A DNA stretch of 64,000 bases from Mycolicibacterium aurum (GCF_900637195.1 NZ_LR134356.1:3038001-3102000); one strand, 5' to 3'; counted from the stretch's first letter, positions 39,334 to 48,148 are shown. Notes: generated by a model from the letters alone, not told the origin. Program-made: numbers and translations.

Positions 39334-41142
39334 ATGGGCGACGTGAGCTACGACACGATCATTCGCAACGGCCGATGGTTCGACGGCACCGGCGCCCCGT
39401 CGGCGGTGCGCACCATCGGCATTCGGGACGGCCACATCGCCACCGTCGCCGAGGACGATCTGGACGAGACCGATTGCCCGCAGGTGATCGACGCCGCGGG
39501 CAAGTGGGTGCTGCCCGGCCTGCTCGACATCCACACCCACTACGACGTCGAGGTGCTCGGCGGACCTGCGCTGGCCGAATCCCTGCGCCACGGAGTCACC
39601 ACGGTGATGCTCGGCTCGTGTTCGCTGTCGACCATCTACGTCGACCCCGTGGACGCCGGCGACATCTTCGGCCGGGTCGAGGCGATCCCCCGCCACCATG
39701 TCATCGACGCGGTCGACCGGCACAAGACCTGGTCCAACGGCGAGGAGTACATCGAAGCTCTCGAAGCGCGGCCGCTCGGCCCCAATGTCGCGGCGTTCAT
39801 CGGCCACTCCGACATGCGCGCAGCCACCATGGGACTGGACCGCGCCACCCGCAAGGATCAGCGGCCGACGAAGTTCGAGCAGGCCCAGATGGAGCAGATG
39901 CTTACCGAGGCACTGCGCGCCGGCTTCGTCGGAATGTCGTCCATGCAGCTGCTTTTCGACAAGCTCGACGGTGAGGTATGCCGTTCGCGCACGCTGCCGT
40001 CGACGTACGCGAAGGCGCGTGAGCTCCGGCGGCTGAAGTCGCTGCTGCGCCGCTCGGGCCGGGTCCTGCAGTCCGGGCCCGACATCGAGAACCCGTTGAA
40101 CATCGGGTCGCAGCTGTTCCAGTCTCTCGGCATCGTGCGTAACCCGCTCAAGACCAGCCTGCTCTCGGCAGCCGATGTGAAGTCCAACCCGTTCGCGGTG
40201 AAGCTGCTGGGCCCCATGGCCCGCCTGGTGAACCGCCTGGGCGGCAACTTCCGCTGGCAGCACCTGCCGGTGCCGTTCGAGGTCTACGCCGACGGCATCG
40301 ATCTGGTCATCTTCGAGGAGTTCGGATCCGGGGCTGCCGCACTGCACCTCAAGGACGAGCTGGAGCGCAATGCACTGCTTCGCGACGAGGACTACCGGCG
40401 CCGGTTCCGCAAGGAATACGAGGCGAAGTTCGGCATGCGGGTGTGGCACCGCGACTTCTTCGACGCCCACATCGTCGCCTGCCCTGACGCATCGGTGATC
40501 GGCAAGTCCTTCGGTGAGGTCGGCCGTGACCGCGGCGGCCTGCACCCGGTGGACGCGTTCCTCGATCTGGTCCTCGAACATGGCACCGCGCTGCGCTGGC
40601 GCACCACGATTTCCAACCATCGGCCGGAGGTACTCAAAAAGCTCGCCGCCGACACCGCGATCCAGATGGGGTTCTCGGACGCGGGAGCGCACCTGCGCAA
40701 CATGGCGTTCTACAACATGGGTCTGCGGCTGCTGCGCCACGTCCAGGACGCCGCACGCTCGGGCCGGCCCTTCATGACCGTCGAGCAGGCGGTGCATCGA
40801 CTCACCGGCGAACTCGCCGACTGGTACCGCATCGACGCCGGCCACCTTCGCGTCGGCGACCGCGCGGACGTCGTGATCATCGACCCCGAGCGCCTGGACG
40901 CCACGCTGGACGAGTACGCGGAAGAGCCGGTCGAGCAGTACGGCGGACTGTCGCGGATGGTCAACCGCAACGACGACACCGTGGCCGCCGTGTTCGTCGG
41001 CGGCCGGGCGGTGTTCCTGGACGGGCAGCCGACATCTCTGGTCGGCACCGAGCGCACGGGCCGGTTCCTGCGTGCCGCGCATCGGGCGCCGGCTCCGGCC
41101 ACATCGGCTGCACGCAAGGATGCACTGGCCCATGTCGGTTGA
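39334..41142 (+). CDS. N-acyl-D-amino-acid deacylase-like amidohydrolase
   Basis: This 602-residue amidohydrolase-superfamily member has the N-terminal beta domain I-I-R-N-G-R-W-F-D-G-T-G, the metal motif L-D-I-H-T-H-Y-D, F-I-G-H-S-D near the middle, and the terminal F-S-D-A-G-A-H with a D-R-A-D-V-V-I-I-D-P end typical of D-aminoacylase/dihydroorotase relatives. It probably hydrolyses an N-acyl or cyclic amide; the substrate cannot be named. Its last 11 bases overlap the start of a limonene-epoxide-hydrolase-like gene, which suggests the two act together. The start is the ATG of M-G-D-V-S-Y-D. Confidence 0.85.
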   Translation: MGDVSYDTIIRNGRWFDGTGAPSAVRTIGIRDGHIATVAEDDLDETDCPQVIDAAGKWVLPGLLDIHTHYDVEVLGGPALAESLRHGVTTVMLGSCSLSTIYVDPVDAGDIFGRVEAIPRHHVIDAVDRHKTWSNGEEYIEALEARPLGPNVAAFIGHSDMRAATMGLDRATRKDQRPTKFEQAQMEQMLTEALRAGFVGMSSMQLLFDKLDGEVCRSRTLPSTYAKARELRRLKSLLRRSGRVLQSGPDIENPLNIGSQLFQSLGIVRNPLKTSLLSAADVKSNPFAVKLLGPMARLVNRLGGNFRWQHLPVPFEVYADGIDLVIFEEFGSGAAALHLKDELERNALLRDEDYRRRFRKEYEAKFGMRVWHRDFFDAHIVACPDASVIGKSFGEVGRDRGGLHPVDAFLDLVLEHGTALRWRTTISNHRPEVLKKLAADTAIQMGFSDAGAHLRNMAFYNMGLRLLRHVQDAARSGRPFMTVEQAVHRLTGELADWYRIDAGHLRVGDRADVVIIDPERLDATLDEYAEEPVEQYGGLSRMVNRNDDTVAAVFVGGRAVFLDGQPTSLVGTERTGRFLRAAHRAPAPATSAARKDALAHVG

Positions 41143-41596
41143 GCAGACGGCAGAGGCCGTCGACGCGGTGGTGCACGGGATGTGGAGTGCGCTGTCGGCA
41201 CGTGACTGGGACGCTGTGAAGACCTTTCTGGCACCGGACTGCATCTATCTGGACGTACCGGTGGGCCCCGCCGCGGCGGCGCGCGGGCCCGACGACATCG
41301 TCAAGCGACTCAAGATCGGGATCGAGCCGCTGGCGTCCTATGAGAACTTCCCCGGCCTGATGGTCAGCAACGGCGTCGACGTCATGTACGAACATCACGA
41401 GGAATGGCATTGGCGTACAGGCGAATCCGCCGTTCTGGACTTCGTCACCGTGCACCGGGTCGTCGACGGAAAGATCACGCTGTGGAAGGACTACTGGAAC
41501 ATGGGCGCGCTGGCCGACCACGCGCCGCCCAGTTGGCTGGAGGATTTCGCCAACGCAGACATGTCGTGGATATTCGACGCGACCGGTCTGGTCTGA
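41132..41596 (+). CDS. NTF2-fold protein, limonene-1,2-epoxide hydrolase/SnoaL-like
   Basis: This 154-residue cone-shaped alpha+beta fold protein begins M-S-V-E-Q-T inside the preceding gene. The pattern W-S-A-L-S-A-R-D-W-D-A-V-K-T-F-L-A-P-D, with Y-L-D-V-P-V-G and D-G-K-I-T-L-W-K-D-Y-W-N, is that of LEH-like hydrolases, where Asp and Arg/Asn hydrolyse epoxides. Function here is uncertain. The 11-base overlap and shared strand with the amidohydrolase point to one catabolic unit. Confidence 0.8.
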   Translation: MSVEQTAEAVDAVVHGMWSALSARDWDAVKTFLAPDCIYLDVPVGPAAAARGPDDIVKRLKIGIEPLASYENFPGLMVSNGVDVMYEHHEEWHWRTGESAVLDFVTVHRVVDGKITLWKDYWNMGALADHAPPSWLEDFANADMSWIFDATGLV

Positions 41597-41615
41597 GGAG
41601 GAACCGGACCTCCGG

Positions 41616-42722
41616 TCAGTCGAGTTGGTAGACGCGCCGGGCGTTGTCCCCCGCGATCAGGTCGACGACCCGGATGGCGTCGGCCTCGCTCCACTCGCCG
41701 GCGTCCACGAAACCCTGCAGCGTCGCGGCTATCCCGGTGCGCCACAGGCGCGACCCGAGATAGTGGAGTTCGGACGGGCCGAAGCCGTCCGAGGAGTACA
41801 GGATCTTGCGGAACGGCGCCATCTCCAGCAGACGGCCGATGAACGCGACGGATCGGGCGCCGAGGTAGTTGATGGACAAGCCGCCGTCGAGGTAGACGTT
41901 GTTGAAGGCCTGCGCCAGATAGCCGGCCTCCCGCTCGTAGGGGTAGCAGTGCAGCAGCATCACCGGCGTGTCCCCGCTGACGCGTAGAAAATCCAGCAGG
42001 TGAACAGGATTGGCGGCATCCAGGTCACAGTCCCGGTCGCCGAAGCCGACGTGGAACTGCAGCGGTTTGCCCAGGCGCAATGCGCGGTGCAGGCCGAATC
42101 GCAGCAGCACGCGGTCTGTCAGGCGGGTGCCGCCGGCCGCGCGCCAGCGCTCCGCCGCCACGGCCACCTCGGCGGGTGAGGGATCGGACAGGTCGCCGAC
42201 GAAGCCGCCGCGGTAAGCCAGCACCGACTTGGTGCCGATGGCAGTCCGGCCCTGTTCGGCGAGCACGTCGTCGAACGCCGCCGCATAGTCTCCCGCTGCG
42301 GCGGCGGCCTGCTCGGCGATCGATTCCAGCCGGATGACCTCGTGGACACGGCCCACCCCGAGCCCGGCAAGTTCTTCGAGGTCGGCGACCCCGCTGGCGA
42401 AGCCGGTGTCGACCACCCAGTCCGAGACCTGCGCTTCGGCCAGAAATCGTTGCGCGACTTCCCGTTCCGCCACGGTGCTGCGCCGAGCCCAGTAGTCGTC
42501 GGCTGCGGCGTGCTTATCGAGGCCCAGATGCGGAGCACAGTGCGCCCGCACCGCGAATCCGAGCTGGGTGTCGAAACCGGAGTCGAATTCGGCCAGGGGT
42601 TCGGTGTTGGCCTCGTTGAGGGCGTTCTCGAAGCGGGCCCGTCCGACGGTGTCCAGCCAGCAGCCGTGCACGTGGTGGTCGACGAGCTGCACGGCGTCCA
42701 CATGTTCGCGCAGCGCCGTCAC
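41616..42722 (-). CDS. Amidohydrolase-2 family protein, Rv1879-like
   Basis: This 368-residue TIM-barrel metal hydrolase has D-H-H-V-H-G near the N terminus, Q-F-H-V-G-F-G and L-L-H-C-Y-P-Y in the barrel, and a terminal Y-S-S-D-G-F-G with the metal-binding Asp. It lies 16 bases downstream of the glutamine-synthetase-like gene; the same pairing exists as Rv1878-Rv1879 in M. tuberculosis, and the two domains are fused in fungal FluG. It may release or open a gamma-glutamyl or amide intermediate made by its partner, which is inference. Confidence 0.85.
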   Translation of the reverse strand: MTALREHVDAVQLVDHHVHGCWLDTVGRARFENALNEANTEPLAEFDSGFDTQLGFAVRAHCAPHLGLDKHAAADDYWARRSTVAEREVAQRFLAEAQVSDWVVDTGFASGVADLEELAGLGVGRVHEVIRLESIAEQAAAAAGDYAAAFDDVLAEQGRTAIGTKSVLAYRGGFVGDLSDPSPAEVAVAAERWRAAGGTRLTDRVLLRFGLHRALRLGKPLQFHVGFGDRDCDLDAANPVHLLDFLRVSGDTPVMLLHCYPYEREAGYLAQAFNNVYLDGGLSINYLGARSVAFIGRLLEMAPFRKILYSSDGFGPSELHYLGSRLWRTGIAATLQGFVDAGEWSEADAIRVVDLIAGDNARRVYQLD

Positions 42723-42738
42723 GCAACCACCCCTACAT

Positions 42739-44100
42739 TCAGACGCTCCATGCCAGCCGGAACTTCTCCGCGAGCTCGTCGGCGCTCAGGGCGGAGAAGT
42801 TCTCCTGCTCGTAGCGCCGCACCGCGACCACCGCGTCGACCACCTCATCGCCGAGGAGGCCGCGCAGCCTCGACGAACCATCGAGGGCGTCCAGGATCGC
42901 GGACTGATCGGTATTGAGCACTGTCACGCCCGCATCGGCGCGGCCCGAGTCGGTCAGGCTCGAGGGATCGACGGCGACCTCGGCGGGCAGGGGCAGATTG
43001 CGCTCGATGCCGTCGAGGGCAAGACCCAGGATCGCCGCCGCCGCGAGATAGGTGTTCGCAGCCGGGTCGATGACCTTGACCTCGACGTTCGCGCCATACG
43101 GGTTGGCGTCGCCACCCGGGAGGAATCGCACCGCGGCTTCCCTGTTCTCGGTGCCCCAGCACGCGTACGCGCCTGACCAGTGTCCCGGCAGCATCCGCAG
43201 GCCCGACAGAATCGATCCGCTGAGCATGCCCTGAGCCTCTGCGAGACCGGAGAGCACGCCCGCGATGGCCGACGCGCCGTCGGCGGTCATGCCGGCGGCG
43301 CCGTCGCCGCCGGAGAACAGCGGAACTCCGTCACGGGTCAACGAAAAATGTTGATGGGCACCGGAACCGACGCTCCCCGCGAACGGCACCGGCGACAGGC
43401 TGACGCGCATGCCGTAGTTCCTGGCGACCCGACCGATGATGATCCGCATCAGCGTGGCGTGATCGGCGGCTGCGACGGGGGGCTGCGGGGCCAGCGAGAT
43501 CTCGAACTGGTTCACGCCGTACTCGGGGTGGAACTGCTCGATCGCGACACCTGATGCCGTCGCCGCGGCGGTGACGTCGCGGACGAAGCCCTCATGCTCC
43601 AGCACACCCGCGAGCCCGTACTGCGCCCACATGTGTGCAGGCAGCGCACTGCCATCGGCGCCCACGAGGACGAACTCGATCTCGTGTCCCATCAGTGCCT
43701 CGAGGCCGGCATCGGCGAGACGGTCCTGCATCCGGAGCAGGGCACCTCGGGTGCAGAACGGGTCCGGCGAACCGTCCTGAGCATAGAAACAGCCAGGGGC
43801 CCAGGCGAATCCGTCACCGAGGATGCGCAGGGCGCTCAGATCGATACGAATCCGCTGATCCCCGACCACCCCGGTCGAGTCGCTGAACACGATGCCCGCC
43901 TGGTCGATGGCGAATACATGCCACACCGGGCTGGCGCCGAGGCCGGGCTCGGCGAACGATCCCATGCGCCGCAGCGGGACGGTCTTGGCGAGGATCAGCC
44001 CCGCGGGGTTGACGACGGTGCCGATCAGGCTGGCGACGCCGTCGGCCTCGAGCTGGGCGATGGCTGCAGCGGCGAGCGGTTTGGCGGCCATGTCAGCCAT
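42739..44100 (-). CDS. glnA3: Glutamine-synthetase-like ligase GlnA3
   Basis: This 453-residue protein has the catalytic-domain elements of GS: G-H-E-I-E-F for metal binding, G-S-G-A-H-Q-H-F for ATP/metal, and E-N-R-E-A-A-V-R-F with N-V-E-V-K near the active site. The N-terminal beta-grasp is degenerate and the adenylylation-loop Tyr of GlnA1 is absent. Position between an MFS pump/bfrA and an Rv1879-like amidohydrolase matches glnA3 (Rv1878). GlnA3-type enzymes are not housekeeping ammonia assimilators; Streptomyces GlnA3 gamma-glutamylates polyamines. The substrate in mycobacteria is unsettled. Confidence 0.87.
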   Translation of the reverse strand: MADMAAKPLAAAAIAQLEADGVASLIGTVVNPAGLILAKTVPLRRMGSFAEPGLGASPVWHVFAIDQAGIVFSDSTGVVGDQRIRIDLSALRILGDGFAWAPGCFYAQDGSPDPFCTRGALLRMQDRLADAGLEALMGHEIEFVLVGADGSALPAHMWAQYGLAGVLEHEGFVRDVTAAATASGVAIEQFHPEYGVNQFEISLAPQPPVAAADHATLMRIIIGRVARNYGMRVSLSPVPFAGSVGSGAHQHFSLTRDGVPLFSGGDGAAGMTADGASAIAGVLSGLAEAQGMLSGSILSGLRMLPGHWSGAYACWGTENREAAVRFLPGGDANPYGANVEVKVIDPAANTYLAAAAILGLALDGIERNLPLPAEVAVDPSSLTDSGRADAGVTVLNTDQSAILDALDGSSRLRGLLGDEVVDAVVAVRRYEQENFSALSADELAEKFRLAWSV

Positions 44101-44121
44101 TGTGCAACCGACTCGCGCTCC

Positions 44122-44604
44122 TCACAGCGTGATCTTGCAGGTCTGCCCGATGTCGAGGGTGCGCAGCACCCGGCCCATACCCACCCACATGGCGCAGGAG
44201 ATCGCCAGGTCGGTCAGCAATTCGTCGCTGAAGTGCACGGCGGCGCGCTCCCAGAAGTCCTCGTCGTCGCGCAGGCCGACATGGTCGGTGGCAAATCGGT
44301 GCGCGAACTCCATGGCGATGCGCTCGGCGTCGCTGTAGCCGGGCCAGGTGCGCCACTGGGTGGCGTAGTCGTAGAACTCCTCGCTGATCCCGTTGGTCTC
44401 GCCCTCTGAGTCGCGGGTGTTCTGGCACACCACGCATTCGTTGGCATAGGCGATGACGATCCGCGCTGCCTCCCTGACCCGCATGGGCAGCCGGTTCTTC
44501 GTGTAGACGGCGTGGGAGAACTTGGCCATCGCTGTGCCCAGTTCGGGTGACTTCACCGCGAAGGCAGTCACGTCGTCGTCCTCGAAGTCTCCGATTCGGC
44601 TCAT
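44122..44604 (-). CDS. Carboxymuconolactone decarboxylase/AhpD-fold protein
   Basis: This 160-residue helical protein has C-V-V-C (Cys57-Cys60) in E-C-V-V-C-Q followed by N-T-R-D, the redox-active pair of AhpD-like members. Possible roles are peroxidase or thiol oxidoreductase rather than lactone decarboxylation. The ATG of M-S-R-I-G-D-F is used; 13 upstream codons are probably not translated. It sits 21 bases before glnA3 on the same strand, between the genes equivalent to Rv1877 and Rv1878, where M. tuberculosis has no such gene as far as I recall. Confidence 0.84.
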   Translation of the reverse strand: MSRIGDFEDDDVTAFAVKSPELGTAMAKFSHAVYTKNRLPMRVREAARIVIAYANECVVCQNTRDSEGETNGISEEFYDYATQWRTWPGYSDAERIAMEFAHRFATDHVGLRDDEDFWERAAVHFSDELLTDLAISCAMWVGMGRVLRTLDIGQTCKITL

Positions 44605-44623
44605 GGCGAAATTGTAACGTGTT

Positions 44624-46690
44624 TCACTTTCCGGCCGCCGCAACTTCGACGCGGTCGTCGTCCCAGTCCCGCTGCACCAGCAGGCGCTGCGCGATCCGTT
44701 CCAGTGCCGCCTCGACGTCTGCGCGATCCGGACGTCCCTCGAACGTCGGCGAGGTCTCCAGCTTCTCGATGATCCGGCTCACCAGCGCGGCCGTCGCGGA
44801 GTCCACCTGCCGGGCGCCCGACTGAGTAAGCCACAGCTGGTCGCCGGTACGCAGCGCGTGACCGTGGTCGACGAGCCTGCTGAACGTCGGCTCCAGTACT
44901 TCCGGCGGGACACGGAGACGCTCGGCCATCTCGGTCAGCCGGGCGGAGCCGAAAACCTGGCTCTGACGGTAGATCTGGATCAGCGCCCACAGCAGGGCCA
45001 CATCGGACTCACAGCCGCGTGTGCCTGCGATACTGCGGAGCCGGATCTCCGGTGACTGCCGCACCAGCCTGCCGACCGCCGTCTCCAGCATCTGTTCCGG
45101 GGAATCGCTGGAGGGCATCCCGAAGCCCTCCCCCATGTCCAGGCCGACGGCGGTCTCCATCTCCCGCAACGGGACCCGCTTGAGCGTCAATGCCACGAGG
45201 AACCCGACGAGAGCCACCGGCGCCGCGCACAAAAACACCATCCCCAACGAGTCGGAATACGCCTCGACGATGGGCGCGGCGACGTCGGGGGCCAGCCGGT
45301 GCAGGAACTGCGGGGACTCCGCCGCCTCGGGCGGGGCTCCGCCGGCAGCCAGCGCACCGGCGATCCGCGCATCCAGGAAGTTGGCGAACAGCGACCCGAA
45401 AATCGCTGCGCCGAAGGAGCTTCCGATCGTGCGGAAGAACGTGACGCCGGACGTCGCCACCCCGAGGTCGGAGAAGTTGGCGGTGCTCTGCACGATGAGG
45501 ATCAGCACCTGCATGCACATACCGATCCCGGTGCCGAGTACGAACAGGTACGCGCTCTGCTGCAGCATCGGGGTGGTGGCGTCCATGCGGGACAGCAGCA
45601 CGAAACCCAGCACCATCAGCGCCGTCCCCGCCACCGGGAAGATCTTGTAGCGGCCGGTGCGGCTGACCAGCACACCGCTGCCCATCGAGGTCAGCAGCAG
45701 CCCACCGACCATCGGCAGCGTCCGCAGCCCGGACTCGGTGGCCGAGACGCCGTCGACGAACTGCATGAACGTGGGCAGGAATGTCAGTGCGCCGAGCATC
45801 GCGAAGCCGACGATGAACGACAGCACACAGCACACGGTGAACACCGGGCTGGCGAACAGCCGGATCGGCAGGATCGGTTCTTTCGCGCGCAGTTCGACCC
45901 GCACGAACGCGGCCACCGCCACGGCGGACCCGATGAACAGGCCGATGATCATCGGCGAGGACCAGGCATAGGTGCTGCCACCCCAGCTGGTGGCCAACGT
46001 CAGGCCGGACGCTCCGATACCGATGAGCACGATGCCGGCGTAGTCGATGACGGGCCGGCCGCGTCGGCTCAGCGCCGGGATCGTCGTCAGCGCGACGATG
46101 AACACCACGATGCCGATCGGCACGTTGATCCAGAACGCCCAGCGCCACGTCAGGTGGTCGGTGAAGTAACCGCCGAGCAGCGGGCCGACCACCGTGGTGA
46201 CACCGAAGACGGCACCGAGTGCGCCCTGGTAGCGGCCGCGATCCCGCAGCGGGATCACCTCTCCGATCAGCGCGGTCGCGGTGACCATCAGGGCGCCGCC
46301 TCCGATGCCCTGCAACGCGCGGGCACCGACGAGCATCTCCATCGACGAGGCGATCCCGCACAGAACCGAGCCGATGAGGAAGAACACCACCGCCGCGCCG
46401 AAGACCATCTTGCGCCCGAAGAGATCGCCGAGCTTGCCGACGATGGCCGTCGCGATCGTCGACGCCAGCAGGTAGCTCGTGACCACCCACGACTGGTGGC
46501 CCGCGCCGCCGAGGTCGGCAACCACGGTGGGCAGCGCGGTCGCGACGATGGTCTGGTCGAGCGCCGCCAGCAGCATGCCGAGCACCACCGCAACGAAGAT
46601 GATGTTGCGGCGGTGGGAGCTGACGGGGACGGGCTCGCCGGGGCTGTTTTCCTCAGCGAGCTCGGGACGTGCCGGCGGCGACGCAGTCAT
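44624..46690 (-). CDS. 14-helix MFS drug exporter with C-terminal winged-helix-like domain (Rv1877-like)
   Basis: This 688-residue DHA2-family proton antiporter shows the L-D-x-T-I-V motif in L-A-A-L-D-Q-T-I-V-A-T-A-L-P, the G-K-L-G-D-L-F-G-R-K loop, and antiporter motif C around G-P-L-L-G-G-Y. The membrane part ends near residue 520. A soluble tail of about 165 residues follows with L-T-E-M-A-E-R-L-R-V-P-P-E-V-L-E-P-T-F-S-R-L-V-D-H-G, a winged-helix (MarR-like) pattern. Length and position beside bfrA match Rv1877. Likely substrates are toxic amphiphiles. A palindrome lies in the promoter region. Confidence 0.88.
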   Translation of the reverse strand: MTASPPARPELAEENSPGEPVPVSSHRRNIIFVAVVLGMLLAALDQTIVATALPTVVADLGGAGHQSWVVTSYLLASTIATAIVGKLGDLFGRKMVFGAAVVFFLIGSVLCGIASSMEMLVGARALQGIGGGALMVTATALIGEVIPLRDRGRYQGALGAVFGVTTVVGPLLGGYFTDHLTWRWAFWINVPIGIVVFIVALTTIPALSRRGRPVIDYAGIVLIGIGASGLTLATSWGGSTYAWSSPMIIGLFIGSAVAVAAFVRVELRAKEPILPIRLFASPVFTVCCVLSFIVGFAMLGALTFLPTFMQFVDGVSATESGLRTLPMVGGLLLTSMGSGVLVSRTGRYKIFPVAGTALMVLGFVLLSRMDATTPMLQQSAYLFVLGTGIGMCMQVLILIVQSTANFSDLGVATSGVTFFRTIGSSFGAAIFGSLFANFLDARIAGALAAGGAPPEAAESPQFLHRLAPDVAAPIVEAYSDSLGMVFLCAAPVALVGFLVALTLKRVPLREMETAVGLDMGEGFGMPSSDSPEQMLETAVGRLVRQSPEIRLRSIAGTRGCESDVALLWALIQIYRQSQVFGSARLTEMAERLRVPPEVLEPTFSRLVDHGHALRTGDQLWLTQSGARQVDSATAALVSRIIEKLETSPTFEGRPDRADVEAALERIAQRLLVQRDWDDDRVEVAAAGK

Positions 46691-46733
46691 ACCTGCCTTC
46701 CTGATCGACCGTGGACTCTGCAGAGAACATCGT

Positions 46734-46744
46734 TAGATGATCTA
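46734..46744 (-). promoter_or_regulatory. Palindrome upstream of the MFS pump, possible operator
   Basis: TAGAT-G-ATCTA is a perfect 5-1-5 inverted repeat 44-54 bases before the pump start codon, in the 107-base gap between bfrA and the pump. It is short, so confidence is limited, but it is well placed for a MarR- or TetR-type repressor. Confidence 0.4.
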
Positions 46745-46797
46745 TGAAAGTTACGGTACTCAGGCAGGTGGTTCCCGCGGGTGCGGGTGCCGAACCG

Positions 46798-47277
46798 CTA
46801 CTGAGGCGGGCGGGACACGCACTGGGCGAGGTAGAGCTCCTCGCCCAGCTTGCCCATCAGCTCCAACTGGGTCTCGAGGTAGTCGATGTGGAGTTCCTCG
46901 TCGGCCAGGATCTCCTCGAACAGCGTCGCCGACGTGGCGTCGCCCTTCTCCCGGCACAGGATGATCCCCGGCCGGAGGCGCCCCACGACCTCGTATTCGA
47001 TCGCCAGGTCGGCTTCGAATTGTTCGCGGACCGTCTGGCCGACACGCAGCGAGAACAGCCGCTGGTAGTTGGGCAGGCCGTCGAGAAGAAGAATTCGATC
47101 GGTGATCTTCTCCGCGTGGACCATTTCCTCAAATGATTCCTTGCGGGTGTGCTCAGCCAATTCGGTGAAACCCCAGTTGTCCTGCATCTTGGAATGCAGG
47201 AAATACTGATTGATCGCCGTCAATTCGCTCGTCAATTGCTCGTTGAGCAATTTCAGAACCTCGGGATCGCCTTGCAT
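46798..47277 (-). CDS. bfrA: Bacterioferritin BfrA
   Basis: The 159-residue haem-containing ferritin stores iron as a 24-subunit shell in the cytoplasm. All ferroxidase ligands are present at canonical positions: Glu18, Glu51, His54, Glu94, Glu127 and His130, and Met52 is the axial haem ligand shared by two subunits. The ribosome site AGGAG precedes the ATG. Synteny with the MFS pump and glnA3 supports orthology to Rv1876. It diverges from an unknown gene followed by a bacterioferritin-associated ferredoxin, and IdeR-like boxes lie between; in M. tuberculosis IdeR activates bfrA when iron is plentiful. Confidence 0.97.
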   Translation of the reverse strand: MQGDPEVLKLLNEQLTSELTAINQYFLHSKMQDNWGFTELAEHTRKESFEEMVHAEKITDRILLLDGLPNYQRLFSLRVGQTVREQFEADLAIEYEVVGRLRPGIILCREKGDATSATLFEEILADEELHIDYLETQLELMGKLGEELYLAQCVSRPPQ

Positions 47278-47464
47278 GGCTTGCTCCTATACACGTGGTT
47301 GACCGTCGCGTGCGATATCTGCACAGGCTGTGTGCGAACACGTCCAATCTAGAGCACATCGGGTGCGGATCGCCTGTGAAAGGTGCGGCGATGCGCGTGT
47401 TTCGACCATCTCTGCGATCCCGAAGCCCCAGATCAGCCCACTAGTCTGGACTGCCTAGGCTAAG

Positions 47465-47488
47465 TAAGGTTAGACTCCGCTAACCGAA
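47465..47488. promoter_or_regulatory. Overlapping IdeR (DtxR-type) iron boxes between bfrA and the Bfd operon
   Basis: Two 19-base windows, 47465-47483 and 47470-47488, each match the IdeR consensus TTAGGTTAGGCTAACCTAA at 14 positions, and together contain the inverted repeat GGTTAG-N6-CTAACC. A weaker match (10 of 19) overlaps just upstream at 47455. The boxes lie 26-49 bases before the plus-strand gene start, a typical repressor position, and about 190 bases upstream of bfrA, a possible activator position. Match counts were made by eye. Confidence 0.65.
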
Positions 47489-47513
47489 GTGAGGCCGTAG
47501 GTGAGGATAACCA

Positions 47514-48146
47514 ATGGGTGAGTATGACCTTCACTCATTCATCCTTGCCTGCGATTTCCGGGTCGAAGACGTCGACGTGATGTGGGAATGGCTCGGCAGG
47601 CATCGTGATGGCCTTTCGGCTATGGGCGCTCATCATGTTGTCCTGTACGAATCGATGTGGGAACCGCGCCGTGTATTCGTGACGATCGGAATTCGGCAAG
47701 CCACATCCATGCGCGACGTTCTGCGGTCGCCTGCGATATTCGAGTGGTTCAATATCTCCGGCGCCGACGACATCCCGCCCATCTTCGGCGGCGAGGTGGT
47801 CGAGAAGATCGACCTGTGCGGACCCAGCTCACCGGAGCATGTCGGCCGCGTCGTCGTCGGTGTCATGTCGTCGGTCGACGACGTGCCTGCGCTGATGATC
47901 AAGGTGCACGACGGCCTGGACCGGTTCAAGCGTGGCGGCGTCCGCAAGATCTGGGTCTACCGGGCTCTCGACGACGGCCACGAGGTGCTGATCCTGCAGG
48001 AGATCGCCGACGAGGCGAGCGCGAGGCAGTGGATCGAGCACCCCGACGCGGCCGCCGAGTGGATGGCCAACGCCGGCATGGGCCCGTACCCGACCCGGTT
48101 CGTCGGCCGGTTCGCACACCTGATGACCGTCGACGGGCAGGGGTAG
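47514..48146 (+). CDS. Conserved hypothetical of the bacterioferritin locus
   Basis: I do not recognise a family for this 210-residue soluble protein. It appears to contain two related halves of about 100 residues (dimeric alpha-beta barrel style: an early F-I-L-A-C-D-F and a later M-I-K-V-H-D-G, each followed by V-F-V-T-I-G or K-I-W-V-Y-R strands), each ending with an aromatic/Pro segment. It is transcribed divergently from bfrA and ends two bases before the Bfd gene, under an IdeR-like box, so a role in iron mobilisation or haem/iron handling is plausible but unproven. Confidence 0.75.
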   Translation: MGEYDLHSFILACDFRVEDVDVMWEWLGRHRDGLSAMGAHHVVLYESMWEPRRVFVTIGIRQATSMRDVLRSPAIFEWFNISGADDIPPIFGGEVVEKIDLCGPSSPEHVGRVVVGVMSSVDDVPALMIKVHDGLDRFKRGGVRKIWVYRALDDGHEVLILQEIADEASARQWIEHPDAAAEWMANAGMGPYPTRFVGRFAHLMTVDGQG

Positions 48147-48148
48147 CG

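Noticed and set aside
39241..41244. Long minus-strand frame (667 codons) opposite the amidohydrolase
   Set aside because: It is antisense to a clear enzyme gene with all motifs; long antisense frames are expected at this GC content, and the translation is rich in Arg, His and Gly with no domain.
45299..46747. Long plus-strand frame opposite the MFS pump
   Set aside because: Composition dominated by Arg, His, Asp and Gln, no motifs, fully antisense to a membrane protein gene.
47455..47473. Third IdeR box upstream of the two overlapping ones
   Set aside because: Only 10 of 19 positions match; noted as weak and not called separately.
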